From contig CM041465.1 of NCBI GenBank assembly GCA_023213395.1, positions 122,953,741 to 123,017,740 on the forward strand: a stretch of DNA of 64,000 nucleotides, given 5' to 3'. Shown here in pieces: positions 20,227-32,093 of this stretch. Position numbers and translations under genes: made by a program. The notes under the pieces were generated by a model. The model made no database searches. It was not told where the DNA came from and was given only the letters and a program-made list of their open reading frames with translations. How positions within the stretch are numbered: position 1 is the first letter of the stretch; every line of letters begins with the position of its first letter. This stretch comes from Cycas panzhihuaensis (lineage: Eukaryota > Cycadophyta).

Positions 20227-20700
20227 TGGTATGGACCTAATCCTGTAACCAATAAACATAGAGAAATAGGAAGAGAAAATGATAGAGAAAAGACAAAGAA
20301 GGAGATGAAGTTTCAAAAAACATTCATTAACATAAGATTACAAATACTCAATGATGATTCCACTCATACATTGCATACATATATATAGGAAAATTAAGGT
20401 TGCCCATCTCTTGGACTTATGCATGTGGGATAATTACAATAAGAGTAATCTCATATGGTGGATGATCATAACATGTCTAAAGAACATTCCTTAACATAGG
20501 ATTACAAATACTCAATGATGATTCCCCTCATACATTACATCCATATATATAGGGCTATTAAGGCTACCCATCTCTTGGACTTATGCATGTGGGATAATTA
20601 CAATAAGAGTAACCTCATATGGTGAGTTGCCCATCTCTTGAACTTATGCACGTGGGATAACTACAATAAGAGTAACCTCATATAGTGGAGAATCATAACA
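20227..20700 (-). repeat. LTR, minus orientation, with an internal 164-bp tandem duplication
   Basis: Plus-strand ends are TGGTATGGACC and AATCATAACA. Units begin at 20321 and 20485 (CATTC.TTAACATA.GATTAC), with a partial third at 20626-20700. No second full LTR in the same orientation is nearby, so the element is incomplete or rearranged. Confidence 0.65.
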
Positions 20701-21588
20701 AAGTGTTGAAAATTAAGGTCAATTCTCAAAAAAAAATATTGTTTTAAGGGTTGAACAAACTCATAATTAAATGAAATTGTATACACAATACCATACAATC
20801 ATTGTGAATACAGATTGCACTATTTGCTTCAAATTTTGCATTTCATGCCTAATGACTATGATTGTCCAATGTTGGAAAATGAATAAATATGAAACTCGTT
20901 TTGACAAAAACCAAAAATAAAACCTTAGTAAGAGGGTTCAAATGAAATGGCACACTTGAGTGGATTGTACTATACAAACTAGTGAATACACAGTCTATAC
21001 AATTGCATTTATAATAGCCCAAATTTCATTTAATGAAATTCAACTGCTTGCTAGAAAAGTGTATAGTAATTGGACTATGTAATTAGAAGGAAATTGTTAC
21101 ATATGTGCAAAAGCACTCATTTAAAGTGCATTTAATGTTGTCCATGAATGTATACAAAGTGGCTATAAGGCCTAGTGTGTGTGAAATCCATACTATCAGT
21201 CATAAACACACTTAGAAATCCGATTTGAACTGTTTATAGTCAATTTTGATGCATTTTGATGGTATTGGGCATGTTACATATATGCATAAACAAATATATT
21301 GGGCATTAAATACATACAGAAAGATATACATGCTCACAATGGAATGATCAATGTTGCATGTAAACATAACTCCATGTTGCTATGTTAAATTAATGTTCTA
21401 ATAATGTGTATGGCAATCAATAATGACTATATGATGACGGATGCCATGGTTTATTGATATATCGATGAGCATAAATGCATAGCTACATCAACAATAATAT
21501 GAAATGTGGCTTATTGAATGATGATATAGTGTTGTAACAATACATGATGTTTGCACTTGCAGTAATAACGAATATGTGGATACAAGCA
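20701..21588. other. Intergenic AT-rich stretch
   Basis: No coding frame of note and no recognised repeat. It continues after GYP2 at 27040. The last five bases, AAGCA (21584-21588), are the GYP2 target duplication. Confidence 0.6.
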
Positions 21589-22040
21589 TGAAGCAATCTA
21601 GTTCTATCTCTATAGCAATTGTCCTTAAAATACAAATAATAATCTAATCAAAAAATACCAATCTTCTCCTTAGAAGTGAGCTTCCCTCTTCGAGGCAAGG
21701 AACCCTCCAAACTGCAGCCCCTAAATAGGCAAGCTAATTGCAACCCTAAGATCAAAAATATTTAGCCACAAGATTCTCCAAAAGATGGTTTGGGATGAGG
21801 CCCAAACTCCCTATATATATATATATTGGTCAAAGTCCCTCAAATAGAGGTCGGCCAACAGGATGATATTCTCCTTAATACTGCGCACAATAGAAGTTGG
21901 CCAAAGGATGAGATATTCCTCTTGACATCCCTTGATGAAGTCAATCCTTTTGACATCCCTTAATGAAGTCAGCCTTACAGGCAAGCATTAATCCCAGCTA
22001 GTAATCAGATAACTTGAGGGGGTTTCTTAGGAACACAACA
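21589..22040 (-). repeat. GYP2 3' LTR
   Basis: 452 bp, against 417 bp for its partner. Much of the difference is a 28-bp tandem duplication (21922-21949 and 21950-21977) and a longer TA run near 21813-21828. The polypurine tract is the complement of the region just right of 22040. Confidence 0.88.
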
Positions 22041-22084
22041 AGTCCTTTCCTTTTAGAAAATGCTTTCCCCTCAAAACATTGGTA

Positions 22085-22445
22085 AAGACCCATTTTTCTA
22101 CATCCATTCTTCAGACTCCCATGTTGCATCTTCAAGCTCTTATGTCTTCCATTTGATTAAATACTCTTTTATTATCGTGGAACGTAAATTCTTCCCCCTA
22201 GATTTTAATATTCCCCCAAGTTCCACTATCACCGATCCTTCTTCGTCCAATTTTGGTAAATTTGTTTGCAGAGCCTCTTTTTTGCCTAGCTTTTTCTTTA
22301 AACAAGACACATGGAAGATATTATGGATTTTGCTTTCTAGTGGCAATCTTAATTGATATGCCACTGTTCTAATGCACTCCTCGATCTGGTACGGTCCAAA
22401 GAATCTTGGTGATAACTTATGTCGATTAATTTGTCTCATCGACAT
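22085..22445 (-). pseudogene. GYP2 integrase C-terminus and chromodomain remnant
   Basis: The frame 22140-22445 has KLSPRFFGPYQIEE (the GPF/GPY module) and FHVSCLKK, then ILKSR and EYLIKWK. After a stop the frame continues ELEDATWESEEW. LIKWK followed by ATWE is the chromodomain signature, placing the element among chromoviruses. Confidence 0.8.
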
Positions 22446-22813
22446 CTATTTGTAGGGTTGGAGTCTTAGGAACACCCATTCCCCTAACTTGAAACTCCGT
22501 TCAGATCTCTTTGCATCTACCTATTGTTTCATCTTATTCTTCACCATCTCCAAATTATTCTTTAGTATTCGGATTGTTTCTTGCATCTGCTCTAGGTTTT
22601 CTTGGACTATCTAAATTTTAGACGTATTTAGCCAATTCAGGAGTGATGGGGTTCATACCCATATAGCACTTGAAATGGTGACATTTTTGCCGCTACATGG
22701 TATGTGGTATTATACCACAATTTTTCTAGATGGATCCATCGATGCCATTGCATCTGTTTATTTGATGCGAAGTTTCCTAAGTAACCCTCCACGCATTTGT
22801 TAACTATTTCTGT

Positions 22814-23340
22814 CTAGACATCTGTCTGCAAGTGGTACGTCAAGCTTATGTGTAAGCTAGTGCCAACTGCTTTAAACAACTCTTTCCAAAAATGACTTGT
22901 GAATTTAGGGTCCCTGTCACTGACTATAATCCTTGGAAAGCCATGTAGCCTATGTATTTCTTTCATATACAGTTCCGCTATTTGGCTTGCTTTTGCTCCC
23001 ATCTGAGTTCCCCTAAAATGGGTATATTTAGTAAATCTGTCTACCATTACAAAAATGGCGTCCTTTCCTTCTGATCGAGGAAGACCTGTAATAAAATCCA
23101 TAGAGATTTCTTCCCATTCTTGGTGGGGAGTGGGAAGAGGTTGTAGCAACCCATGTATCTTTACACATTCAATCTAATTCCTTTGACACATATCACATTT
23201 TGACACAAACTGAAGGATGTCAGGTTTCAACCCTTTCCAGTAAAATGAGTTTTGAAGCCTCCTATAGGTTTTATCCATTCCTGAATGCCCTTAAACTGGA
23301 GTTGAGGGAGCTTCTTGAAGTAATACTTCCTTTAGTTTGT
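22814..23340 (-). pseudogene. GYP2 integrase zinc domain and catalytic core
   Basis: On the minus strand GHSGMDKTYRRL and CDMCQ (zinc domain) are followed by MDFITGLP (Asp), VSDRDPKF (Asp) and, after a TAG in place of the usual Gln, TEIVNKC (Glu). The catalytic triad is present but stops interrupt the frame. Confidence 0.85.
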
Positions 23341-23565
23341 TATTTTTTGGAACAAATATTTTTCCTTTCCTTAGGATTAATCCTCCTTGTTTCGTAAACT
23401 GCTTCGTTTTTCCTTCTCTGATCTTCTATCTTATTTCTTGTGATATCTTGTTGTCTTCATATTCCCTTGCCAAATATGTCATCCATTTTGGAGTTGCTAT
23501 TGTCATTGAATTGGCTGAAGCTTCAACCTTTCTTTCGTTTGGTAGTTTGGATAAGGCATCTGCTA

Positions 23566-24072
23566 TCATGTTTTCTTTCCCTTTTTGTATTCCATGGTGA
23601 AGTCAAAAGTCTGCAACTTGTTAACCCACTTGTGTCGCTCGTCAGATAACGCCTTTTGATTCAGAAAGTACTTTAGGCTATCATGATCAGTTCTAACCAC
23701 AAATTTGCTCCCTAATAGATACTGCCTTTGTTGGTGTATTGCGTGCATAATGGCCAACATATCTTTATCATATATTGGCTTCATTTTTTCCTTATTATTT
23801 ATCTTCTGACTTTCGCAAGCTATAGGCCTCCCTCCTTGTAACAGAACTACCCCGATTCCAAAACCTGAAGCATCACACTCCAATGTGAATGGTTGGGTGA
23901 AATCCGGTAAGGCCAATACTGGAGCCATGACCATTGCTTGTTTTAATTCTTGAAATGCTCCTTCTGCTTCTAAGTTCCATTTGAAAGTGTCTTGTTTGGT
24001 CAAGTATGTTAGTGGCAATGCTATGTGTGCATACCCTTTTATGAACTTTCTCAAGAATTCCATTGTGCCCAA
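23566..24072 (-). CDS. GYP2 RNase H domain
   Basis: 168-codon open frame. FLRKFIKGYAHIALPLTYLT precedes LECDASGFGIGVVL (Asp), YDKDMLAIMHA (Asp in place of the usual Glu of YDKE) and VRTDHDSLKYFL (Asp). Fragment of pol. Confidence 0.88.
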   Translation of the reverse strand: MGTMEFLRKFIKGYAHIALPLTYLTKQDTFKWNLEAEGAFQELKQAMVMAPVLALPDFTQPFTLECDASGFGIGVVLLQGGRPIACESQKINNKEKMKPIYDKDMLAIMHAIHQQRQYLLGSKFVVRTDHDSLKYFLNQKALSDERHKWVNKLQTFDFTMEYKKGKKT

Positions 24073-24288
24073 AAAACGTCTTATTCCTATGACATTCTTT
24101 GGAGTTGGTCATCTTACAATTGCATGGATCTTTTTTTGATCAATTTTGATTCCTTCGCTTGTGATAATGTGGCCCAGATACTCTAACTCCTCCTTTGTGA
24201 AAGAACACTTTCTCTTACTTGCAAACAATTGTACTTTCTCTAATATGATCAAAACAACCTTTATATGTTCCAAATGTCCTTCCTATGT

Positions 24289-24959
24289 TTAGCTGTAGAT
24301 CAGGATATCGTCAAAGAAAACCAACACGAATTTCTTTAGGATGTGTTTTAATATTGAATTTATTGTGCTGTGGAAGGTGGTTGGAGCATTCGTTAAGCCA
24401 AAAGGCATAACCTTAAATTCAAACAATCCTTCATGCATTCTAAATGTAATCTTGTAGACGGCTTCTTCTTTGACTCTTATTTGGTAGTATCCTGAGCATA
24501 GATCTATTTTTGAAAAGTACCGACCTCCATGTAATTCATCTAACAAATCTTCAATCCTTGGGATAAGATACTGATTCTTTATGGTCAATTTGTTCAAGCC
24601 ACGATAGTCCACGCACATTATGTAAGCTCTGTCCTTCTTTGGATGACTTCCACGGGAGAAGCGAACAGACTCGTGCATTTTGCCACTATGCCTTGGAGTA
24701 ATAATTCTTGTGTGATTTTCTCAATTTCCTTCTAGAGATGATAAGGATGTCTATACAGAGGAATATTGACTGGTATTACTCCGAGGATAAGATTTATCGT
24801 GCCCTCGTACTCCCTTTTCGATGGCAAACCTTGGGGTTCTTCAAAAACTCCCTGATGTTCTTCTAGGATTGCTTGAATCTCTGGAGGAACGTCTTCTACC
24901 TCTACTTTGTAACATGACAATATGTATGCTTGCGGATTCTTCTTTAGAATTATTTCCAT
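24289..24959 (-). pseudogene. GYP2 reverse transcriptase
   Basis: The frame 24289-24678 has CVDYRGLNKLTIKN, YFSKIDLCSGYYQI, MPFGLTNAPTTFHS and the FFDD box. The frame 24732-24959 is the linker and RT start (EEHQGVFEEPQGLP, PLYRHPYHL). A frameshift and stops separate the two. Confidence 0.88.
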
Positions 24960-25059
24960 CCTGTGTGATGATACAAGCTGAACTAGAGGTGTGGTTGGAG
25001 CTTGCAGTCAATATTTGCATCCCCTTTGTCAGAAACACATAAATCTTGTCATATAGTTG

Positions 25060-25380
25060 GTAACGATGTTCCCCAACATTTATAGCCATTAAATCCCCAG
25101 AACTACGTCCACTTAGCCTATGGGCATGGCAAACATACAAATCATGACTTTGTAATTGTTGATCTGGAGAGTTGTGTCTTTACAATATCTTCCACACAAT
25201 GTTGTTCTTCCATTTGCTATTGACACCTAGAATGTGTTGAGATGTTTCACTTGTAATCCCAGCTTCTCTGTCGATGCCTTGTTTATAAAGTTGTGCACAC
25301 TCCCGCTATCTACCAAGATTGATACTAGTGTCCCCTTAATTTGTCCTTGGAATCTTAGTGTTTGTAGGGATACTTATAGT
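25060..25380 (-). pseudogene. GYP2 aspartic protease
   Basis: Minus-strand translation near 25290-25340 reads ILVDSGSVHNFINKA, a retropepsin active site, then LGLQVKHLNTF. Several stops follow. Confidence 0.75.
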
Positions 25381-25499
25381 CCCGTAATGGACTGCAATGA
25401 TATTTGGGCATTCCTTGTATCCAATTCCAGAAGTTCATCTTCCTCACTTTCCGCACTGTCTTGCTCTGCTTCTTTTGGTATTTCTACATCGCCATTATT

Positions 25500-26527
25500 G
25501 ATCATGAAAACCATTTTTGTCGAGCATTGGTACTCCTTATTCCATTTCCCTCTACACTTGAAGCACGTCCCCTTCCTTAAGTGCTCCTCTTTTGTTGTTT
25601 CTAAGCTTTCTCATGTGTTCTTTATAGCTAATGGGAGGTTTGTTTTGTTCCCAATCTGGTCCAATTAGTATTCTGGGTATGATATGATGGTGGCACATAT
25701 CTCCTCGTATATGTTGGCTTGCTATCTCTAAGTTCTGCTTCCACATTCCATGCTATCTGAATTGCTACTTAGAGTTGTGGTGGATCTGTTGCTTTAACTC
25801 TAAATTTGATCTGATTTTTCAATCCACTGATATGAGTCTCCAATAAATATTCCTGTGGTATTTTTTCTGAGACCATACAATGTAGAGTTTGGGATTGTTC
25901 CATGTATTCTTGGACCATTCCTTGTTGATGTAATCGTGTTAATTGAGCAAAGTAATATGTATTCCAAGAGTCATCATATCGCTCTACTAACCCTGCTCTT
26001 AGATTCTCCCAGGTCTGTTGAATTGGTAAGTTCATCTTTTGCCACCAATAGTACCATCTTAATGCCCTTCCATGTAAGTGTAAGGAAGCTATTTCCATCT
26101 TTTCCTTAGTCGTTGAGTTATAGACCCTACAATAGTTCTCCATTTGTAAGACCCAATTTGTGATATTCTTTGATACTTCTGGATTGAATTTCTCCAGAGA
26201 TAGTCTTGCCCCTTTCAATTCATTATCCATGTTAGGAATTTTCCTCTCATAAACTCGTCCATCAAATCTCTTGGTCTCATTTCCTTGGTTTTCTTGATTG
26301 TTCCAAGAATCCATCTATTCTATTCCTGAGGCGTTGTTGTTATCAATTTCTCCTCTCCACATATTATGTGTTGCTTGATCCGCTTTTGCGAGTAACTCTT
26401 GGATTAGAATTGTTAAAGACCTTATGGTTTGTGTTAATTCTAACGCGCCTTCAATTTTTTCCTCTAATGTTCTGGATTGGGTTGCCATCTTCCTGGGAAT
26501 GAGGTTTCTTCTCGATCTCAATTTCAT
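25500..26527 (-). pseudogene. GYP2 Gag
   Basis: Frames 26315-26527 and 25769-26314 are contiguous and in phase, separated by one TAG. The second has LSLEKFNPEVSKNITNWVLQMENY and GRALRWYYWWQ, the usual Gypsy Gag core. CFKCRGKWNKEYQC near 25545-25590 is the zinc knuckle, with Tyr in place of His. Confidence 0.85.
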
Positions 26528-26603
26528 TTCTACTTCACTAGGAGGGGAAAATTTTTTGGCCCTTTTTTGAGTTTTACCTCTGCCATTTTCCCCTCGAAAT
26601 GAG

Positions 26604-26615
26604 GCTTTGATACCA
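26604..26615 (-). promoter_or_regulatory. GYP2 primer binding site
   Basis: Complement of TGGTATCAAAGC, 2 nt from the LTR. Confidence 0.82.
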
Positions 26616-26617
26616 CT

Positions 26618-27034
26618 TAAAGTAATTTAGTTCTATCTTTATAGCATTTTTCCTTAAAATACAGATAATAATCCAATCAAAAAATACCAATCTTCTCGTT
26701 AGAAGTGAGCTTCCCTCTTCGAGGCAAGGAACCCTCCAAACTACAACCCCCAAATGGACGAGTTAATTGCAGCCCTAAGACCAAAAATATTTAGCCATAA
26801 GACTCTCCAAAAGATGGTTTGAGATGAGGGCCAAAGTCCCTATATATATTGGTCAAAATCCCTCAAATAGAGGTCAGCCAACAGGATGATATTTCCTTAA
26901 TATTGCGCCCAATAGAAGTCAGCCAAAGGATGAGATATTCCTCCTAACATCCCTTGATGAAGTCGGCCTTACAGGCAAGCATTAATCCCAGCTACTAATC
27001 AGATAACTTGAGTGGGTTTCCTAGGAACACAACA
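26618..27034 (-). repeat. GYP2 5' LTR
   Basis: 417 bp. Its first two bases are TA where the partner has TG, so one terminal base is mutated. Ends in AACACAACA, followed by AAGCA. Confidence 0.88.
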
Positions 27035-27039
27035 AAGCA

Positions 27040-27687
27040 GTTCATAAGCGCACCATGTTATGTTCTAATTGATTGTTACTGCCATGTGTATGAATAAATG
27101 GGGGCGAATGCAATGATAAAAACATATATATATACCAATCAAAATCAAACCCCAAACACTTAAGACCCAAACCATGTATGAAACCAACTACTCCAATATT
27201 GGAAAATTATATCCAAATGTGTTGAGTGCTTGAAGTCCAAATGCATTGAGAATTTGGAGTAGGCCATGAGCATTTGCCACTAAATGTTTGTCGTGAAGTG
27301 GCTTCATAGGCATTTGTTGCCATGATATGGGTAAATCCTTTGGAAAGAAACGGGCATGTTGACTGTGATGCAACAAGAAACTAGGGTGACATAAGTCGTA
27401 CCTTTGCCCTTTGAATTTAAAACATTAATCCTCTAAAATACTAATAATAGCAATGACAAAATAAGGTAATGGAAGTACGGTCTTATGACAAGAACCACCT
27501 CTATAGATGCCTTAGCTCTACAAAATTCAGCCAATTAGACAATTATCATGATAATTTGCATGTTCTTAGCATTAAAAGTGGGTTGGAGATCCTTATTCTT
27601 ACGATTCATGGCATCCCATTCTTTTCTAGCATTCTTCAATTGTCAATTTTTAGTTCCTTGCTCTAATAATTAGCTTTTCAATTGGGA
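27040..27687. other. Intergenic stretch, no recognised gene
   Basis: AT-rich, with a short TA run near 27126. Short frames on both strands have no recognisable domain. Confidence 0.6.
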
Positions 27688-27692
27688 ATTTC

Positions 27693-27888
27693 GGTTAAGA
27701 TGTAATGTTTTATCTAGAGATATTTGAGAGTCATGTTATAAATCCCTCTTCAATGTAATATAGACAAGTGTCTGACACGTCATTTGGACAAACAGTGGTT
27801 TCATTTCCTTGATATATATTTATTGAAGGACTTACTCTCACATAAGCAAGTCATTTTTCATTCCCCCAATTGTGAGACCATTTTAACA
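27693..27888 (+). repeat. COP3 5' LTR
   Basis: Begins GGTTAAGATGTAATG, where the 3' LTR has TGTTAAGATGTAATG, so the first base is mutated. Ends ATTTTAACA. Confidence 0.92.
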
Positions 27889-27900
27889 TGGTATTAGAAC
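27889..27900 (+). promoter_or_regulatory. COP3 primer binding site
   Basis: TGGTATTAGAAC, an initiator-Met tRNA site with two changes from TGGTATCAGAGC. Confidence 0.8.
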
Positions 27901-28534
27901 CAGGCACATCGCTTGCCTAGCAAATTTCTGAGAAAAGGTTGGTTGCCAAGAAAGCCAGAAGGAACAAAGGAGTTGTAATTAATAGTCAATTGATAAAAGC
28001 CAGCAAAATTGGTACAAAGCATAGCAGTGACATATTGGTGTACAAATCTATACGGACTAGCATAGGCCTGTACGAGCTTATACAAACACAATTTTTTCAA
28101 AGTGCTAAGATTTGCTTCAAATTTCACCAGTGTGGGCGTCTCAGTGAGGCCGCCATTTCTTCTAACTAGGTTGAAAACAATTGAAGATTTTTTTAGGGTT
28201 AAATCACCCCTTTTCTACCTGTGTGGGTTTGGAGACACAATTACAGATTTCGCTCAAAATTTCTTCTGGAACCAGGTAATACCTATCACATCTTCTTCAT
28301 GTCATCAATATGAATCTATTGACTGCAATTTTGAGTAGACTAATTGAGAGTTCTTCACGTTACAAGCATTTTTTGAAAAACCCTAGCTGCCCATTTTGAG
28401 CTTTTGAATCAGTTTGTGATCAAACCAAAGAGAATCTCTCAAAGATTTTTATATATTTGGAATCCTCGTGAAAACATCTACGTTTTGGGGTATCTTTCTC
28501 TGCAATCTGTATACTTGTAATTCCATACAAAATT

Positions 28535-28550
28535 CCGTATAGTCGTATGG
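28535..28550 (+). other. Candidate leader hairpin upstream of COP3 gag
   Basis: CCGTATAGTCGTATGG folds as RNA into six pairs (two G-U) around a 4-nt loop and is followed by CTA. The same position before gag holds a comparable hairpin in COP4 and COP7. Confidence 0.45.
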
Positions 28551-28605
28551 CTAGTCTCTGCAAAAATTCTAAGAATAGTTTGACACCTCTGTAACACATT
28601 AAAAT

Positions 28606-29470
28606 ATGGCCTCCTCCATTTTGGCATTAAATGGGCAAGACAAACTGATAGAAACTAATTACTTTGTGTGGAAAATTAAGATTAACACCTTATTAAGGGT
28701 TGAAAATGCCTGGAATATAACCATCGAAACTGAAAAAAGGCTCGAGGAAGCTATTGCCTAGCCTAGTTGAAACACAAGGGAGAATGATGGAGTAATAATC
28801 CTAAAATTGTCTATTTCTAATCCTATTTTTGTTTATGTTGAAAGATTGCATTCATCTTCTAAATTTGGGAAAGTGTTTGAAATTTTATATAATCAAAAAA
28901 TCGTGCTAGGGTTGTGGCTCTGAAAGAAGAATTGTTTAAAATGCATATGAAGGAGAAATGAAAATATTTTAAAGTTCCTTCACAAAGTGACCTCACTCAA
29001 GAATGATCTATTGAATGCTGGTGCAAATGTACCAAATCAAGAACTTGTTGAAATGGTGGTAAATAAACTTCCAAAATCATTTGACAATATGGTGAATACA
29101 ATAACGAACAATGATCAAATTGCCCTAATGTCATTTGACACATTGACAGGACTTCTTCTAAGACAAGAACAAAGGAACAAGAGGTACGAAGAATGAATAG
29201 AAATCGAGGATGTATTTGTATCCAAACTCAATCTGGGTCTCAGAGAACAAGGACAGACAAGAGGCCACAACTGAACACCTAACATCAGAAGTTAGTCCAG
29301 CGGCAGAGGAAGAGGACATTCAATTCCTCCTAGAGATGCTAGGGTGTGCTTCAATTGCAAAAACTAGGCCATTTTTCAAGCAATTGCAGAGCCCTTGATG
29401 TTTGTTATCACTGTGGACAATTTGGGCATTATCCTTATCAATATTCGCAAAGGAGAGTCGAGATATAGAG
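28606..29470 (+). pseudogene. COP3 Gag
   Basis: ATG at 28606. ETNYFVWKIKINTLLRVENAW matches the Copia Gag start. The longest surviving frame is 28987-29196 (LPKSFDNMVNTIT, GLLLRQEQRNKRYE). Near 29345-29455 two zinc knuckles follow, read across a frameshift: CFNC...GHFSSNC and CYHCGQFGHYPYQY (last Cys lost). Confidence 0.82.
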
Positions 29471-29539
29471 AGGGAAGAGACCAGTAGGTAATTACAACAA
29501 AGAACAATCCAGCCTTGACGAGGACGAGGAACAGAGAGC

Positions 29540-29857
29540 ATTTATTGTTGCACTCACAGCAAGTCTTAAAGATGAAGAAGTCAGGTACATTGACTTGAGA
29601 GCATCCAGGCATATGACAGGGCATGAAGATTGGTTTGAATCACTACAACCTTATTCTTCTAACAAATCAATAGAGTTAAGAAATAAATATCCCCTCAACA
29701 TTAAGAGAGTTAGAACTATAGTTGTTGAAATGAAGGGTATTGTACAAAAAATTAGCAATGTACTATTTGTACCTGGCTTAAAAAAGAATCTTCTCTTTGT
29801 TTCTTAGCTCAGAAAGAAAAAACTAAGAATTATTTTTTATGAAGAAGGATCTTAGAT
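29540..29857 (+). pseudogene. COP3 protease
   Basis: YIDLRASRHMTGHEDW lies where DSGAS is expected: the Asp is kept but Ser-Gly became Leu-Arg, so the protease is very probably dead. KISNVLFVPGLKKNLL follows. Confidence 0.8.
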
Positions 29858-30951
29858 ATGAAGAAGAAAGGTTCTATAATTGCTAAGGGAATAGAAAGTA
29901 ATGATCTCTACAGACTACTTTCTAATCATGTTGTTGCAAACAAAGATGTAGAAGCATATGTTGTTATAAATATTGATAATAACAAACACTGGCAGTTGAA
30001 GTATGGGCACATTTCTTCTGATAGACTAGAGTTGTTGCATAACTCAAGAATGGTAGATGGACTTCCTAATGTTGCATTTCATCCTCTTGTTCGCAAAAAC
30101 TATCTACTTGGTAAACAACATCATCTTCATTTTCAAAAAAGTGAATGGTGAGCTAAAAGCAAATTAGAATTGTTGCACACTGATTTGTGTGGACCTCACT
30201 CCATGTTCAATAAATGGTGCTAGATATTTTCTTACCTTCATTGATGATCTATCTAGGAGAGTGTGAATTTACTTCCTCTATAGTAAATCCAAGGTTTCTG
30301 AAAAATTCAAAGAATCCAAGACAGAAGTTGAGCTGGAATGTGGGACTAAAATAAAATGCATCAGATCAGATGGAGGAGGTGAATATATCTCAAAAGAGTT
30401 TCTAAATTTCTACAGAACTCATGGGATACACAGACAATTTACAACTCCCTACACACGTCAATCTAATAGTGTAGCTGAATGAATGAACAAAACAATCATG
30501 GAGATGGCTCAAAGTATGATTCAAGATAAACAAATCTCAACAGTAAATACAATTGGCTACCTAATAAATCTAAGTCCAACACAAGCCTTAGATTTAATTA
30601 CACCAAAAGAAGCCCAAACCGAATATAAGCTAGATGTAAGTAATTTAAAATTCTTTTGGATGTCAGGCCTTTGTACATATTCTAGATAAAAAGAGATCTA
30701 AACTTGATTGCAAAAGCATAGAATGCATAATGATAGGCTATAGTAAGAATTCAAAAGCCTATAAATGCATAGACCCAAAAACAAACAAGGTCTATATAAG
30801 TATAGATGTTTTCAATGAAAAAGATATTATAGAGAGTTCATCATCATATCAGGAAATCAAAGAGACTACAAAGAACCTTCGTCTAAAGAATTTTTAATAG
30901 TCACATCAGTAGATACAGATGTTGATGAAGCAAAATAGTCAGAAAGGGCAC
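29858..30951 (+). pseudogene. COP3 integrase
   Basis: The zinc segment (QLKYGHISSDRLEL) is in 29858-30151. HTDLCGP lies near 30178, RSDGGGEYISKEF near 30365 and VAE followed by a TGA near 30475, so all three catalytic residues exist but several stops interrupt. The C-part to about 30900 includes GYSKNSKAYKCIDP. Cut by S1. Confidence 0.85.
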
Positions 30952-31516
30952 TGTAGCAATCTCACAGAATTTTTCTAAGAAATATAGTGCAAAATAGACA
31001 AAATATCCACCAAATACTCTTTATTCAATTAAGAGAGTAAAAATATAAATCTACTTGAATACTTCTTCCATACAAATATAAAATGGTATGAAATGAATAT
31101 AAACTGAACAAATACAATGTTACCAAATGATCCTGCAAGTATTGTAAATAATGTATCCCTCTTTGAGGCAAGGTTCCCTCCACAAAACTTCCCCAAAGGG
31201 CCAAAAATATGGCAGTCCAAACTTCCTTTGACAATGCCCAAATGAACCCGCAAAACCTCCTTAAATAAGCGGCCAAAAGATATTAGTAGAAGTCGGCCAA
31301 AAAAGGGGTTTAAACCTGCCCAAAACCAAGATTGAAAGTTGGCTAGAACTTCCGCAAAAAACTAGCAAGCTAAAAACTTCAAATGGCCATAACTTTTGTT
31401 ACAGATGTCGGAATTGACTTTTGTCTGAACCGTTGGAATCGTGGTTCAAAGACTTTCGATTTGAATGGTCACAAGGTATAGTTTTGACCAAATTCCAAGG
31501 TGTTTGGGATGCTACA
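30952..31516. repeat. S1: solo Gypsy-type LTR
   Basis: 565 bp with TGTAGCAATC...GGATGCTACA ends and flanking GGCAC and AGCGC, a duplication with two changes. The middle shares CTCTTTGAGG...GTTCCCTCC and GGCCAAAA-type segments with GYP1 and GYP2 LTRs. No internal sequence or second LTR: a recombined remnant. Confidence 0.8.
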
Positions 31517-32034
31517 AGCGCCCTCACCTCTCAGAAATTTAGGTACTAAAGAAGATGAGAAAAAGGAAAGCACTTCCAAAAAGATACCAAAATGGTATCT
31601 CAAAACAATTGAGGAAGGTAAAGGAAATGTGTTCACACATAGAATGAGGAGCCAAAAACATCAAGCTTTATTCAGCAATGTAGAACCACAATCTTATGAT
31701 GAAGCAAGACAACACAAAGAGTGGCAAGCTGCAATGGATGGAGAAATGGAATCAATTTCAAAAAACCAAACTTGGGAACTCATTAATCTACCTACAGGTT
31801 AGCCTACTGTCAATTGCAAATGGGTGTACAAGATAAAGGAAAATTCTGATGGTGAAATGGAGAAACATAAGGCCAGATTAGTAGCTAAGGGCTACACCCA
31901 GCCAATAGGAATAGATTACAATGAAATCTTTTCACTAGTAGCAAAACTAAATACTATGAGAATGGTAATAGCCTTAGCTGCACAACACAATTAGAAAATT
32001 TACTAATTGGATGTAAAAAGTGCTTTCTTGAATG
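31517..32034 (+). pseudogene. COP3 linker and RT N-terminus
   Basis: The frame 31500-31802 begins inside S1, so its real part starts at about 31522. It has KIPKWYLKTIEEGKG and KNQTWELINLP. Further broken RT (CKWVYKIKE, KARLVAKGYTQ) continues to the COP4 insertion at 32034. Confidence 0.85.
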
Positions 32035-32093
32035 TGTTGGAATGTAATGTTTTATCATAGGTTCACTAAGGGGAAATGTTTTAACCCTTCTTT
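32035..32093 (+). repeat. COP4 5' LTR, first part
   Basis: TGTTGGAATGTAATGTTTTATC and on, the same as the start of the 3' LTR at 39456. Interrupted at 32093 by COP5. Confidence 0.92.

Larger units (their letters stand above)
21589..27034 (-). mobile_element. GYP2: Ty3/Gypsy chromovirus-type retrotransposon
   Basis: LTRs at 21589-22040 and 26618-27034 with a perfect AAGCA duplication at 21584-21588 and 27035-27039. Read from the right: gag, PR, RT, RNase H, IN, chromodomain remnant. About 5.4 kb, all domains recognisable, all broken by stops or shifts. Confidence 0.95.

Noticed and set aside
32030-32034. GAATG used as target by both COP4 and COP8, suggesting site preference
   Set aside because: Two matching 5-mers among about ten insertions in AT-rich DNA is weak evidence, and the flanks beyond the 5-mer differ.
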